The position numbers were made by a program, and so were the translations under genes. A DNA stretch of 64,000 nt from Pseudothermotoga_B sp051235805 (GTDB lineage Bacteria; Thermotogota; Thermotogae; Thermotogales; DSM-5069): the NCBI RefSeq assembly GCF_051235805.1, contig NZ_JBPNXV010000003.1, positions 1 to 64,000 on the forward strand, in the 5' to 3' direction. The notes below the pieces were generated by a model. That model saw nothing but the letters and a program-made list of their open reading frames with translations, searched no databases and had not been told where the DNA came from. Positions within the stretch are counted from its first letter, which is position 1. Each line of letters opens with the position of its first letter. This document shows, one piece after another, positions 46,922 to 56,439 of this stretch.

Positions 46922-48073
46922 TCATCTCCCATTTACTTTTGTCAGAAAATACCTTGCGTGTGGTGCATATTCACTGTTTGGATAAATGCTCAGAAACGCT
47001 CTAAAAGCTTCTTTGGCTGTTGCTATGTCACCAGCTTCATAAACAGATAATGCCATGTAATAGTAGGCATCATCTTCAAAGTACAAACCAGTACCACTGA
47101 GAATACTCGAGACGTTGTTCAAAATGGTATAGGCATCTTGGTAGTAACCCGCTTTGTACAATCTGTATCCAAACAGCCAAAGTGACTTACTGAGTTCTGC
47201 GTCCAAATCCTTTGACAGCACAAGATTCAGTCTTTGCTGCTTACTCACGCTGGCAGCCAAGAGTTTAGTTAGTTCCTCCTTGAGTGCCTTCAGTTCTTCG
47301 GAGTTGGCGAATTTCATAGATTGAATCACTTCTAAAATTCTCTCAGCCGAGTTGGAGATTTGCTGGGAATTTCTGTCAATCTTTTCTTCCAAAACAAATA
47401 TTCTCTCAAAATTCAAAAGAGAGTTTTTGATCTCGGCAACAGATGAATCAAGCTTGACGAACTGATCTTTCAGTTGCACTATCTCTGTATTCATACCCGA
47501 CATCCTGCTCGACTGAGAAAGACTCAGAAAAACCCCAACGAGTGCTAATACAAGTGTGGCGAGAATACCAACTAATAAGACGATATCAGTGTTTGTAGAC
47601 TTTGATACCTTTTCTGGTTTTGTAACCAAAAGTGGGTGAGAAGCATCGATCTTTTTGAGCGCTTCTTCGTAGATCTTTGCCCTTGCCTTATCCTTCTTGC
47701 GTCGTGCGAGCTCGAGTTTCAAGGCAATAGCTTCAGAAAGTTCAGGATACGCTTTTGAAACACTTTCAAGAATTGCCATTCCACCTTCGAAGTTGTTCTT
47801 GGAAATCTCTTCAAAGGCTTCTTTCACATCGTCAACATAGTCTGCTTTTACCCTTTCAACAGCTGTCTTGTAGAGGGTCTTGTACTCTTCTTTGCGTTCA
47901 CCAGACAACCTTTCGTAGATCTTTGGCACCATTCTCCAGTTTCCAGACGCTGCTTCGAGTTCAAGGAGCAGATGTGGATACTCATCTTGGAAAAGGCTCA
48001 AGACAGCCCTTGCTCTGGAGAGTTGATTGTTTCTTATTAAATCCCTCACCACCCTCTCAACTACGTCGTTCAA
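46922..48073 (-). CDS. TPR protein with membrane helix and coiled coil
   Basis: 383 residues, unrecognised as a whole. N-terminal helical repeats (about 1-155), one membrane helix (about 162-186, IVLLVGILATLVLALVGVFL), a coiled coil (about 195-275) and C-terminal TPR-like repeats (about 300-380, YKAGYYQDAYTILNNV and YEAGDIATAKEAFRAFLSIY) resembling the YbgF/CpoB tail. Topology would place the coiled coil and C-terminal repeats outside the cytoplasm. Could be a cell-envelope scaffold; genes for a transglycosylase and prepilin peptidase are nearby. GTGA/ATGA-type overlap with nnr. Confidence 0.75.
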   Translation of the reverse strand: MNDVVERVVRDLIRNNQLSRARAVLSLFQDEYPHLLLELEAASGNWRMVPKIYERLSGERKEEYKTLYKTAVERVKADYVDDVKEAFEEISKNNFEGGMAILESVSKAYPELSEAIALKLELARRKKDKARAKIYEEALKKIDASHPLLVTKPEKVSKSTNTDIVLLVGILATLVLALVGVFLSLSQSSRMSGMNTEIVQLKDQFVKLDSSVAEIKNSLLNFERIFVLEEKIDRNSQQISNSAERILEVIQSMKFANSEELKALKEELTKLLAASVSKQQRLNLVLSKDLDAELSKSLWLFGYRLYKAGYYQDAYTILNNVSSILSGTGLYFEDDAYYYMALSVYEAGDIATAKEAFRAFLSIYPNSEYAPHARYFLTKVNGR

Positions 48074-49599
48074 CTTTCCACCTCCTTTATGGCAGAAGGA
48101 ATTAGATTTAGTAATTCACTCGTGAGCATTGTACCCTCCCTTGAATTATAATGCTCTGCGGCAACTCCATGCAAGTAAACTGCACTCACTGATGCGTCCT
48201 TTACATCCATTCCTTGTCCCACCAGACCGGCTATCATACCTGAGAGCACATCTCCTGTTCCCGCCTTAGCCAAAGATGAATTCCCAGTCAAATTGAAAAA
48301 TGTACCGTTCACAGATGCCACCAGAGTAGTTGCCCCTTTCAAAACAACGACCACATTGTATTTACGTGAAAACTCTTCAGCAAGCACGTAGTTGTACTTT
48401 ACTTCATTAATCTCTCTGTGGAGCAGTCTAGCAAACTCACCAGGGTGTGGCGTCAGAACAACAGGTGCGATGATCTTATCCAAAATCTGAGGTTTTCGGG
48501 CTAAACAGTTCAATCCATCGGCATCGATGATTACAGGTTTCCTGAGATTCACGATAAATTTCTCGAAGAACTCTATCGTATCTTCGTTACAAGTCATACC
48601 TGGGCCTATGACAACTGCGTCGGCGTCCTGTGCCATCTCGAGTGCCAGTTCTGTGTCTTCTCCTGTGAAGTGCTCATGGTTGATCGCCCTTGCCACGATA
48701 CCTGGTTCTCGTGTAACTGCAATCGCACAAGCTGAAGGACTACTCAGAAGTTGAAGATATCCACACCCCACTCTCAAAGCCGCCGTACTCGTCAGAACAG
48801 CAGCACCAGGATAATCGATAGAACCAGCCACCACGAGAACCTTCCCATAACTCCCTTTGTGTGAGTCTCTGAGTCGTCTTGGCAAGAGTGATCTAACCAG
48901 TTGTTTTGTAATTATCTGTCTCTTGATCTGTTCAGACTCTCTCAAGAACCTCGGTATTCCTATACTCGCTACCTTGAGTTTCCCACACAACTCCCTACCG
49001 GGATACAGAAGGTGGCAAACCTTAGGAAGACCAAAGGTCACAGTCATGTCAGCCTGCACAGCTATACCGAGTACAGAACCAGTATCAGTCTCAATACCAG
49101 AGGGCACGTCAACAGAAACAACATACTTTGAGTACAGATTGACAAGCTTTATGATCTGCGATATCGGCTCTCGAACCTCTCCCCTCACTCCAATACCCAA
49201 CAGAGCATCTACCACGATATCACTTTTTTTCAACAATTCTGCAAGTTCATCAGGGTTGATGTCTTTTGCAATCCTTCTAACATCAGCTCCCAGTGCCTTC
49301 AACCTTTTCAGATTCTCAACAGACTCAGGCGAGAGCTTTTCTTCGTCTCCTACAAAAACTGTGGTCACATAGTCTGTGTATTCAAGCAAATCTCGGGCTA
49401 CGACAAAACCGTCTCCACCATTGTTACCCTGCCCGCACAGCACGAGGAAAGATTGGTTGGTGATGTCGCCAAAATTCTGCTCGATCGCAAGTACAACAGA
49501 CAAGCCCGCTCGTTCCATCAACAGAGAAGATTGAATACCGAATTGTTCCGAACACACTTTATCTATCTCGCGCATCTCTTGTACCGTAACAACCTTCAA
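48070..49599 (-). CDS. nnr: Bifunctional NAD(P)H-hydrate repair enzyme
   Basis: 509 residues. N-terminal epimerase domain (YjeF_N, about 1-215: CGQGNNGGDGFVVARDL, VSVDVPSGIETDTG) and C-terminal ADP-dependent dehydratase domain (about 225-509: GSYGKVLVVAGS, DADGLNCLA, VLTPHPGEFARL, NLTGNSSLAKAGTGDVLSGM). Repairs hydrated NADH and NADPH, which form fast at high temperature. The Thermotoga enzyme of this family (TM0922) is well studied. Confidence 0.97.
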   Translation of the reverse strand: MKVVTVQEMREIDKVCSEQFGIQSSLLMERAGLSVVLAIEQNFGDITNQSFLVLCGQGNNGGDGFVVARDLLEYTDYVTTVFVGDEEKLSPESVENLKRLKALGADVRRIAKDINPDELAELLKKSDIVVDALLGIGVRGEVREPISQIIKLVNLYSKYVVSVDVPSGIETDTGSVLGIAVQADMTVTFGLPKVCHLLYPGRELCGKLKVASIGIPRFLRESEQIKRQIITKQLVRSLLPRRLRDSHKGSYGKVLVVAGSIDYPGAAVLTSTAALRVGCGYLQLLSSPSACAIAVTREPGIVARAINHEHFTGEDTELALEMAQDADAVVIGPGMTCNEDTIEFFEKFIVNLRKPVIIDADGLNCLARKPQILDKIIAPVVLTPHPGEFARLLHREINEVKYNYVLAEEFSRKYNVVVVLKGATTLVASVNGTFFNLTGNSSLAKAGTGDVLSGMIAGLVGQGMDVKDASVSAVYLHGVAAEHYNSREGTMLTSELLNLIPSAIKEVES

Positions 49600-49603
49600 A
49601 CTC

Positions 49604-50077
49604 TCACCTCACCCAGAAATACAAGAGTCTGTAGATTCTGTAATACGATTTGATCTTCAAAAGATACTCCTTGGCGATGACGTTTTGTGAGTCTACCCTC
49701 GCCGGTCCTGCATTGTATGCTCTTAAAGCCAAATCTATGTTTCCATCGTACAAATTTATCAAATAACGCAAGTACTCGATGCCAATCACTATGTTGTCAA
49801 CTGGGGAGGTTATATCTATTTCTCCCGATATACCAGCCCTCTCACAAATCCATGCAGCTGTTTTTGGCATCAATTGCATCAGACCAACTGCTCCTGCTCG
49901 GGAGACGGCATCTTCTTTGAAGTTGCTCTCCACTTTTATCAATGACATAACCAAAAGAGGGTCCATAGACCCGCAGTTTTCCTTTACAACTGAATAATAC
50001 CTCAACGGAAAAAACAAATATAAACACAGAACAGCCAATAATAGAAAAGCAAAAAATACAGCTTTCACTTCTACCAC
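49604..50077 (-). CDS. Lytic transglycosylase, SLT domain
   Basis: 157 residues. N-terminal membrane/signal segment (about 6-26), then a goose-lysozyme-like SLT domain: catalytic Glu in SLIKVESNFKEDAVS (about 46-60), GAVGLMQLMPKTA (about 62-74) and LALRAYNAGPARV (about 115-127). Cleaves peptidoglycan. The start overlaps the prepilin peptidase gene; GTG at 50077 or 50068. May open the sacculus for a pilus-like machine, given its neighbour, but this is an inference. Confidence 0.88.
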   Translation of the reverse strand: MVEVKAVFFAFLLLAVLCLYLFFPLRYYSVVKENCGSMDPLLVMSLIKVESNFKEDAVSRAGAVGLMQLMPKTAAWICERAGISGEIDITSPVDNIVIGIEYLRYLINLYDGNIDLALRAYNAGPARVDSQNVIAKEYLLKIKSYYRIYRLLYFWVR

Positions 50078-50796
50078 ATCGATACGTATTTCTGAATAAA
50101 GATCATCACATAACCAGCTGGTGCGAGAAAGGTACCAAATGGTATCTTCTGCTTCATAGATAGTTTTCCTCTACTCTTTATTAGGGCATAAAGAATTGCA
50201 CTCACAGAGGCAAAGATCAGTGTGTAAAATGATCCGACAATTCCAAGGCTCAGACTCAGTGCTGCCATTAAGATCACATCTCCTCCACCCATACCACCTT
50301 TGTAGGCAATCATCAGGATCAAAAGAAGTGCTGTCACAGCAGCGACACCGATCAAATTGAAAAGGTTCGCCCCGCTCAAGAACCACAAGACAAAACTTGC
50401 CAGTGCGACAAGAATCATCGTTGTATCTGGTATCAGCATGAATTCAAGATCTATGAAAGCAATGATCAGGGAACAAGAAATCAGCAATGACAGAGCCAAG
50501 AACTCTATGAAATGTGAACTTCTGTAAGAATTGAGCATATAGCAAAAACCGTTCACAAGTTCCACAATTGGATACCTTGGACTGATCTTAGCCTTACACT
50601 TTCTGCACTTTCCAGCTAACAGTATGTAGCTGATAATGGGTACATTGTCATACCATTCTATTCTCTGTCCACAATTTGGACAAATGGAATAAGCTGGTTT
50701 CACAATATTCAGATTCTTTCTCGGCAATCTATATATCACTACATTCAAGAAACTCCCGATCACAACGCCAAACAAAAAGCTCAAGAAATGCCACAA
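50071..50796 (-). CDS. Prepilin peptidase (type IV leader peptidase)
   Basis: 241 residues. N-terminal methylase-like segment IGSFLNVVIYRLPR (about 13-26), two C-x2-C pairs (CPNCG about 39-43, CRKCKAK about 63-69) for zinc, and the two catalytic aspartates in DLEFMLIPD (about 116-124) and YKGGMGGGDV (about 165-174). Cleaves and N-methylates type IV pilins or competence pseudopilins. Overlaps the TPR gene by 16 bp. The pilins themselves are not in this window. Confidence 0.95.
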   Translation of the reverse strand: MWHFLSFLFGVVIGSFLNVVIYRLPRKNLNIVKPAYSICPNCGQRIEWYDNVPIISYILLAGKCRKCKAKISPRYPIVELVNGFCYMLNSYRSSHFIEFLALSLLISCSLIIAFIDLEFMLIPDTTMILVALASFVLWFLSGANLFNLIGVAAVTALLLILMIAYKGGMGGGDVILMAALSLSLGIVGSFYTLIFASVSAILYALIKSRGKLSMKQKIPFGTFLAPAGYVMIFIQKYVSMW

Positions 50797-51836
50797 GAGC
50801 GCATCTCCTCCTCGGTCAAAAACTCAGAGAACAACTCTTTTTTGCCATATAGATACCACAGATTCTGATCCTTCATCTCTTGTATCAATTGTTTGGCACG
50901 TTCTACCTTTCCCTGCTTCACACACGCCAAAAAGAGTAGCAGCTTTAAGTGGGCTTTTGTCTTAGTGTCTTCAAGCATCTGACTGACTACTTCTTCTACT
51001 GCAGAATAGTTACCATGTCTGAGCTGAACGCGGCTCCACACTTCCACATCGTTTGCATAGACAGGTCTCATCTTTAGTATTCTTTCTTCCATTTCCTTGA
51101 ACTGCTGCATCTTTCCAGCCATTTTGTAAGCCTCTGCTAATTCATAAATCGCAAGGATACTCTTAGGATCGATCTTCAAGAATCGCTCAAGAATATCGCA
51201 CACCTTATCGTAAAGATTGGCTTTTCTATAAGCTTCTGCAAGCATGAAGTAAGTGAACTTGTTGTCCGGTGCATACTCTATCTCTCTCTCCCAATAAGAA
51301 GCTGCCTTCAAGTACTCTCCAAGGTTGTAGTAAGCCTCTCCAAGAGATGAGTATGCCTCCACGAGCCAAGGATCTATCTCTATGGCTTTATCTAAATACT
51401 TTATACCCTGTTCGAACTCACCTTTTTCGAGTAGCAACGAACCGAGTAATTCATACGCAGGAGCATAGTTCTTGTCGATTTCCAATATGTACTTTATTAT
51501 CTTGAAAGCCACATCGTGAAGATCTTTATCGGCATAATCGAGCGCAAGATCATACAAACCACTCAAAGAAGCATGAACGAAATTCCTCGCCGAAATATTC
51601 TTTTCTTCTAACCACTCGAGCAGTTCCTCAAAACAAATCGGCTCATAAACGGTTTCATTCAGAAGTGTCACATGACTTTCTATATACTTGCAATCCTCTA
51701 TAATCTTGGCGATGGAATTCTTATTGCCAAAATCTTGTTTCATTGACTGCCAGTCACCTTCGTACATCAAATCTCTCAACATTATTACAAAAGGTGTGTC
51801 CGTCGTGATCTCGATTTCACGTTCTTGCACTTCCAA
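50781..51836 (-). CDS. TPR-repeat protein
   Basis: About 351 residues from a TTG at 51836 following AAGGGTGATC; the frame opens with GTG at 51863. Tandem TPRs in the middle (about 125-265: APAYELLGSLLLEKGEFEQG, VEAYSSLGEAYYNLGEYLKA, FTYFMLAEAYRKANLYDKVC) with a non-repeat N-terminal part. No signal peptide or membrane helix. Likely a scaffold; its end overlaps the prepilin peptidase gene, suggesting a pilus or envelope function, unproven. Confidence 0.78.
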   Translation of the reverse strand: MEVQEREIEITTDTPFVIMLRDLMYEGDWQSMKQDFGNKNSIAKIIEDCKYIESHVTLLNETVYEPICFEELLEWLEEKNISARNFVHASLSGLYDLALDYADKDLHDVAFKIIKYILEIDKNYAPAYELLGSLLLEKGEFEQGIKYLDKAIEIDPWLVEAYSSLGEAYYNLGEYLKAASYWEREIEYAPDNKFTYFMLAEAYRKANLYDKVCDILERFLKIDPKSILAIYELAEAYKMAGKMQQFKEMEERILKMRPVYANDVEVWSRVQLRHGNYSAVEEVVSQMLEDTKTKAHLKLLLFLACVKQGKVERAKQLIQEMKDQNLWYLYGKKELFSEFLTEEEMRSCGIS

Positions 51837-51921
51837 GATGATCACCCTTTCCAAGCTTACCACTCCCTTGAAATATTCGCTTCACCTGTACTTTACATTA
51901 TACCACTGTTTTTCAAAAAGT

Positions 51922-52935
51922 TCATCGTCTGTCAAATCTACTCATCAAACCCAATTCATGAGCAGTCGTCAAACCACCAACGATTATATTCGCATAATAT
52001 GTGAAGAACCTCCACAAAAGCAAGGTTGCAACGGTATTCGGCCCAAAGAGAAAGCTGTAAAAAAGAACATACCCACTCTCTGAAGCTCCCATCGCACCCG
52101 GTGTAGGAACCAAAGACACAACCAAAAAGAGTACCATCTGAAATAAAACTGTACTCACATATGAACATTCTACATGGACAGATCTTGCAACGAAATACGT
52201 CATCGATATTCGCAACAGCATTTGAAGGAAAGTCGTCAAAAAGGCGACAGACAGAAGTGCCAAGTTGCTCATGGATTTCACCATACAAGCGTGAAACAGT
52301 TCTATTTGTCGCAGAGTCCTTTCAACGACCTCTGCCTGATTCTTGACGATCTTCAGGAAGCTCAAGGGTTTTATGAGAGACTTTACCAACCACTCAACCA
52401 AGGGTCTGTTGATCGAAAAGATCAGAAGAAAAAAGAGTACCGCTCCGTTCAAAATGAAACCAAAAAAGGCTAAAAATGCGAATTTGGTTATATTTTTCGA
52501 AAGTATGTCGTGAGCACCATAAACACCGAGGACACCCAAACAGGTTATGACCACTTGATAGACAATGAACCGTGATACAAAAAGTGCTGTTGCTTCACCG
52601 TATTCCACGCCTCGTTTGTTCATGAAGGCAATCTGCGCCGGCTGACCGCCCGTAGAAAAAGGTGTGATCGCTGAGAAGAAACTACCGATTAGAGTCGATT
52701 TGAAAAGATACCTTAGACTCACTTTTGTTCTATATGAAACTGCGAAGACCTTCACTGTAAGAGACTCCACAAACCAATCACCTATCAGTAGAAGAGAAGA
52801 AAGGATCAGCCAAGTTACCGAAACTCTCTTCAAAACCTTAATTGTTTGGGAGATGTCTGTAAAACCGGCTATCAGTATTATGATCAAAATGCTAATGGCA
52901 ATGATCAAAAGCGATCTGATAAGTGTCTTTTTCAA
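51922..52935 (-). CDS. Lysylphosphatidylglycerol synthase TM-region-like membrane protein (UPF0104)
   Basis: 337 residues with about 8 membrane helices. SAITPFSTGGQPAQIAFMNK (about 89-108) and LVPTPGAMGASESGYVLFY (about 286-304) are the two conserved loops of the UPF0104/AglD family, related to the flippase half of MprF. The synthetase half is absent. The coupled glycosyltransferase (ATGA overlap) suggests a role in moving or making a glycolipid. Confidence 0.85.
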   Translation of the reverse strand: MKKTLIRSLLIIAISILIIILIAGFTDISQTIKVLKRVSVTWLILSSLLLIGDWFVESLTVKVFAVSYRTKVSLRYLFKSTLIGSFFSAITPFSTGGQPAQIAFMNKRGVEYGEATALFVSRFIVYQVVITCLGVLGVYGAHDILSKNITKFAFLAFFGFILNGAVLFFLLIFSINRPLVEWLVKSLIKPLSFLKIVKNQAEVVERTLRQIELFHACMVKSMSNLALLSVAFLTTFLQMLLRISMTYFVARSVHVECSYVSTVLFQMVLFLVVSLVPTPGAMGASESGYVLFYSFLFGPNTVATLLLWRFFTYYANIIVGGLTTAHELGLMSRFDRR

Positions 52936-53942
52936 CTTCTACACCGTCCCAAAACAGCCTCGTATGTCTTCAGAAGTGAGTCACCAATGACAGAAAGATC
53001 TCTTTCAAGTGCCACCATTCTACCATTTGTCGCTATTTTCTCTGACAGATCTCTATCTTTCAGAAGAGTTCTTATAATCTGTTCAAATTCATCGTTTGAA
53101 CGACCCTTCAAACAGTTCACACCGTTTTCCAACCAACCTTTGTAGACAGGTATATCTCGAACAACCACAGGACATTCACAGGAAAGCGCCTCAAGAACAA
53201 CTATTCCCTCGTTCTCTTCATAGCTTGGAAAGAAAAAGATGTCTGCGGCAGAATATGCCCCGATTAGCTCTTCTTGCGGAATAAAACCTGGGAAGATCAT
53301 GTTCTGTGGAGGATCTCTCAGTATTCTGCGTATATCCTTAGGAAGTAAAGCCAAAATTTTCGCACCGAACCAAATAAAGGTGACATCTTTCATCTTACTG
53401 GCAACTTCTACAAAATCCTGTATTCCTTTTCTCTTAAAAGGAAAACCAACCCCAAGCACTATTGGACCATTCAATGAAAATCTTTCTCTGAATTCTCGCG
53501 CTTTACAAAGGTTTTGCCTGAATATTTGAGTGTCTACACCATTTGATATGACGGTGCCTGGTACCTTTACACCGTGCCTTCTTATCACACTTTCAGTGTA
53601 TTGAGTGGGAAAGATCAGATGATCCGCCTGCGCGTATTTTCTCGTGAGTGATCTACGTGACAATTTTGCGTAAAAATTGCTGAAGACAAAACTGTTTTTT
53701 ATGTCCTCTGGAGTTGTGTGAACGTGCCATATAACTGGTATTCCCTTATTCTTGCAGTGTCTTACCACATTTTTGGCACCTGGTCCAACTGTGTTGACAT
53801 GGGCTATATCGTACACGTCCTCCCAATCTTGAGTGAAATCTACTCCTACTCTGCTGAGGGCCTCGATCTGGTGCCTATAAGCTGTACCAATACCGGATTT
53901 TGATATCAATCTCGTAGCTTCGGCGTACAACAGCACCTTCAC
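52932..53942 (-). CDS. GT4-family glycosyltransferase
   Basis: 336 residues. GT-B fold: N-terminal acceptor domain with HVNTVGPGAKN and HVHTTPEDIKNSF, VISNGVDTQIF (about 135-145), then the donor domain with LGVGFPFKRKGIQDFVEV and PSYEENEGIVVLEALSC (about 240-256), the E-x7-E nucleotide-sugar motif. The layout resembles diacylglycerol glucosyl/galactosyltransferases of Gram-positives. With the adjoining UPF0104 protein it probably makes a membrane glycolipid. First gene of its pair; start near 53942. Confidence 0.9.
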   Translation of the reverse strand: MKVLLYAEATRLISKSGIGTAYRHQIEALSRVGVDFTQDWEDVYDIAHVNTVGPGAKNVVRHCKNKGIPVIWHVHTTPEDIKNSFVFSNFYAKLSRRSLTRKYAQADHLIFPTQYTESVIRRHGVKVPGTVISNGVDTQIFRQNLCKAREFRERFSLNGPIVLGVGFPFKRKGIQDFVEVASKMKDVTFIWFGAKILALLPKDIRRILRDPPQNMIFPGFIPQEELIGAYSAADIFFFPSYEENEGIVVLEALSCECPVVVRDIPVYKGWLENGVNCLKGRSNDEFEQIIRTLLKDRDLSEKIATNGRMVALERDLSVIGDSLLKTYEAVLGRCRS

Positions 53943-53963
53943 ACATTATCACCTCAAGAGATG

Positions 53964-53992
53964 TTGCAAAAAATTCCCCACAGTGATAGAAT
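53964..53992 (+). promoter_or_regulatory. Promoter of tRNA-Val
   Basis: TTGCAA (53964-53969), 17-bp spacer, TAGAAT (53987-53992), 12 bp before the tRNA. Confidence 0.7.
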
Positions 53993-54004
53993 TTTACCAT
54001 GTAT

Positions 54005-54079
54005 GGGTGCGTAGCTCAGGGGGAGAGCGCTTCCCTCACGAGGAAGAGGCCGCAGGTTCGATTCCTGCCGCACCCACCA
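54005..54079 (+). tRNA. tRNA-Val (CAC)
   Basis: 75 nt with encoded CCA. Acceptor GGGTGCG/CGCACCC, anticodon loop CTCACGA giving CAC, T loop TTCGATT. Single gene; its last base lies one nucleotide from the stop codon of the convergent recG. Confidence 0.95.
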
Positions 54080-54080
54080 A

Positions 54081-56420
54081 CTATCCAACCTTTACCAATT
54101 TCAACCTATCTCCATATATCCTGTGAACCTTTTCAAATATGGGATGCCCCTTTGACTCTGAAATGAACCTTTCGGCATCCGCACGTGCCTTGAACAAAAG
54201 ATCTTTATCTCTCACAAGATCGGCAACACGTAGCTCTGGTAACCCGTGTTGTTTCAATCCAAGAAACTCTCCTGGCCCACGTATTTTCATATCGTACTCC
54301 GCAACTTCAAAACCGTTCTTAGTCATAGAAAAATACCTGAGTCTTTCGAGAGCATCCTCTGCTACATTCCCTACCACCAGAAAACAATAACCTTGTCTTT
54401 CCCCCCGTCCCACTCTTCCTCTCAGCTGATGAAGCTGTGCCAAACCAAATCGCTCGGGATTCTCTATTAACATCACCGTAGCCCTTGGAATGTCTATACC
54501 CACCTCTATAACGGTTGTTGAAACCAACACATCGTATTCACCCTGTGCAAAACTCTCCATAACCTTATCTTTCTCTTGCTGACTCATTCTGCCATGGAGC
54601 AAACCAACCCTGAAATCTTTGAAAACCTCCTCAGAAAGATGTTCATACATCTGAGTTGCTGCCTTCGCCTGGACTTTGTCTGATTCCTCGATCAGTGGAT
54701 AAACGACAAATACCTGTCCACCTTCTTTCAGTTCCTTTCTGATGAAATCGTGAACTTGATCGATCTTGGAAACAGAAGCAAGAATTGTTTTGACTTCCTT
54801 TCTTCCTGGGGGCATTTCGTCTATAACTGTTATGTCCAAATCGCCGTAGATGGTCAGTGCCAAGGTCCTTGGAATTGGTGTCGCTGTCATGACGAGTGTA
54901 TCAAGTGCCTTGCCTTTACTGACAAGCGCCTCTCTTTGCTTGACACCAAATCTGTGCTGTTCGTCTATCACCACGAGTCCAAGATTCGAGAAGTTAACAT
55001 CTTCTTGAATGAGTGTGTGTGTTCCAACCACAACAGAAATCTCTCCTGTTGAAAGAAGGTGTTTTATTCTATCTTTCTCTTTTGAAGATGTTTCACCCAA
55101 GAGAAGAGCAGTTCTCATTCCAAGATCCTCAAAGGCTGGGGCCATTCTCCTGTAGTGCTGTATTGCAAGAATTGAGGTTGGAGCCATTACGGCAGATTGA
55201 AATCCCGCTTCGAAGTTATCGATTATAGCCAGCTGTGAAACAACAGTCTTTCCAGAACCAACATCGCCCTGAAGAAGTCTGCTCATAGGTTTGCTACTCA
55301 CCATATCTTGTCTTATTTGCTGATGGGCAAGAGTTTGAGAGTTCGTTAACTTGAAGGGTAAGTTTTCCAGAAACCTCTGAGCGAGTATTCCTTCGATCTT
55401 CTTCGGGATGCCTCCTATTTGCTCAAATGACTTTCTTGACATCAATAGAGCGAGTTGCATCAAGAAGAGTTCTTCGTATGCAAGTCTTTCGATTGACTTC
55501 TTCAGTTGGTAGATACTCTTTGGAAAGTGCATTCCTTGAAGTGCTGTGGAAATGCTGAACAGTTTTCTCCGTTCCATCAATTCTGTGGGTAATTCGTCTT
55601 GAAAATGACAGACACATGAAAGATTCTCCCGGACGATCTTACGCAGTTCCTTCTGACTAATTCCTTCTGTCAATGGGTAGACTGGCAGAATCTCAAGTGC
55701 TGGAGAACTATCGTACAGTTCAACCTCTGGGTTGAGAATCTCAGTTGTGCCAAACTGACCATGTTTTGCAGTTCCTGTCACGTAAACCATTTTATTCTTC
55801 ATTGTTTGCAGAATCTTTTGAAGGAATTCCTGATTGAACCACTTTAAAAGAATCTGGTTGACACCATCGCTGAGCACGGCAGCAGTGATCGTTACAGAAC
55901 TAATTCTCTTGGTCTCAACACTCAGCAACTTCCCATAGGTAGTGATTTTTTCTTCAGGACGAATTTCAACTATTGGAACTACACGCCTTCTGTCTTCATA
56001 GTCACGAGGAAAATAAAAGATCAAATCTCCGAGTGTAGAAAGGCCAAGCTTTTTCAGGGTTGCCTCACGCCTCGGTCCAACACCCTTTGCATACTTTATT
56101 TCACGCTCTGGTTGCTTCGCTTCAAAGCATTCTGGCTTTGAGACCAGATACTGTTCCTGAAAGCGTTCTATCATACCAAAGCAGTTTTTCAATCTTTTCA
56201 GCGTTCTTTCTTCATCGAGGCTATCAATGGCTTCGATGTACTCCGAAAGTTGTTTCAGTCTTTCTGAAACCTCGACTTCCTGCAGAATGGGATCGGCTAT
56301 TTGTTCATATCTTTCCTGCATATTTTCAATCAATTCACTTTTCTTCATCTGTTTAGCAATCACTTTGCGCAGGTCTTCTTGAAGGAGATTTAGAAATTCT
56401 TCAACGAGAAGTGGACGCAT
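54081..56420 (-). CDS. recG: ATP-dependent DNA helicase RecG
   Basis: About 779 residues. A long helical N-terminal region (about 1-105) as in the Thermotoga RecG structure, a wedge OB domain (about 145-270), then SF2 motifs: LLQGDVGSGKTVV (about 380-392), VVGTHTL, VIDEQHRFG (about 485), TATPIPRTLA, and STTVIEVGIDIPRAT, QLRGRVGRG. Rescues stalled forks and branch-migrates junctions. ATG at 56420 is 13 bases from GGAG; a TTG at 56453 is possible. Follows the 38-codon ORF at 56440-56556. Confidence 0.96.
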   Translation of the reverse strand: MRPLLVEEFLNLLQEDLRKVIAKQMKKSELIENMQERYEQIADPILQEVEVSERLKQLSEYIEAIDSLDEERTLKRLKNCFGMIERFQEQYLVSKPECFEAKQPEREIKYAKGVGPRREATLKKLGLSTLGDLIFYFPRDYEDRRRVVPIVEIRPEEKITTYGKLLSVETKRISSVTITAAVLSDGVNQILLKWFNQEFLQKILQTMKNKMVYVTGTAKHGQFGTTEILNPEVELYDSSPALEILPVYPLTEGISQKELRKIVRENLSCVCHFQDELPTELMERRKLFSISTALQGMHFPKSIYQLKKSIERLAYEELFLMQLALLMSRKSFEQIGGIPKKIEGILAQRFLENLPFKLTNSQTLAHQQIRQDMVSSKPMSRLLQGDVGSGKTVVSQLAIIDNFEAGFQSAVMAPTSILAIQHYRRMAPAFEDLGMRTALLLGETSSKEKDRIKHLLSTGEISVVVGTHTLIQEDVNFSNLGLVVIDEQHRFGVKQREALVSKGKALDTLVMTATPIPRTLALTIYGDLDITVIDEMPPGRKEVKTILASVSKIDQVHDFIRKELKEGGQVFVVYPLIEESDKVQAKAATQMYEHLSEEVFKDFRVGLLHGRMSQQEKDKVMESFAQGEYDVLVSTTVIEVGIDIPRATVMLIENPERFGLAQLHQLRGRVGRGERQGYCFLVVGNVAEDALERLRYFSMTKNGFEVAEYDMKIRGPGEFLGLKQHGLPELRVADLVRDKDLLFKARADAERFISESKGHPIFEKVHRIYGDRLKLVKVG

Positions 56421-56439
56421 TGTCGACGATGCTCTCCTT

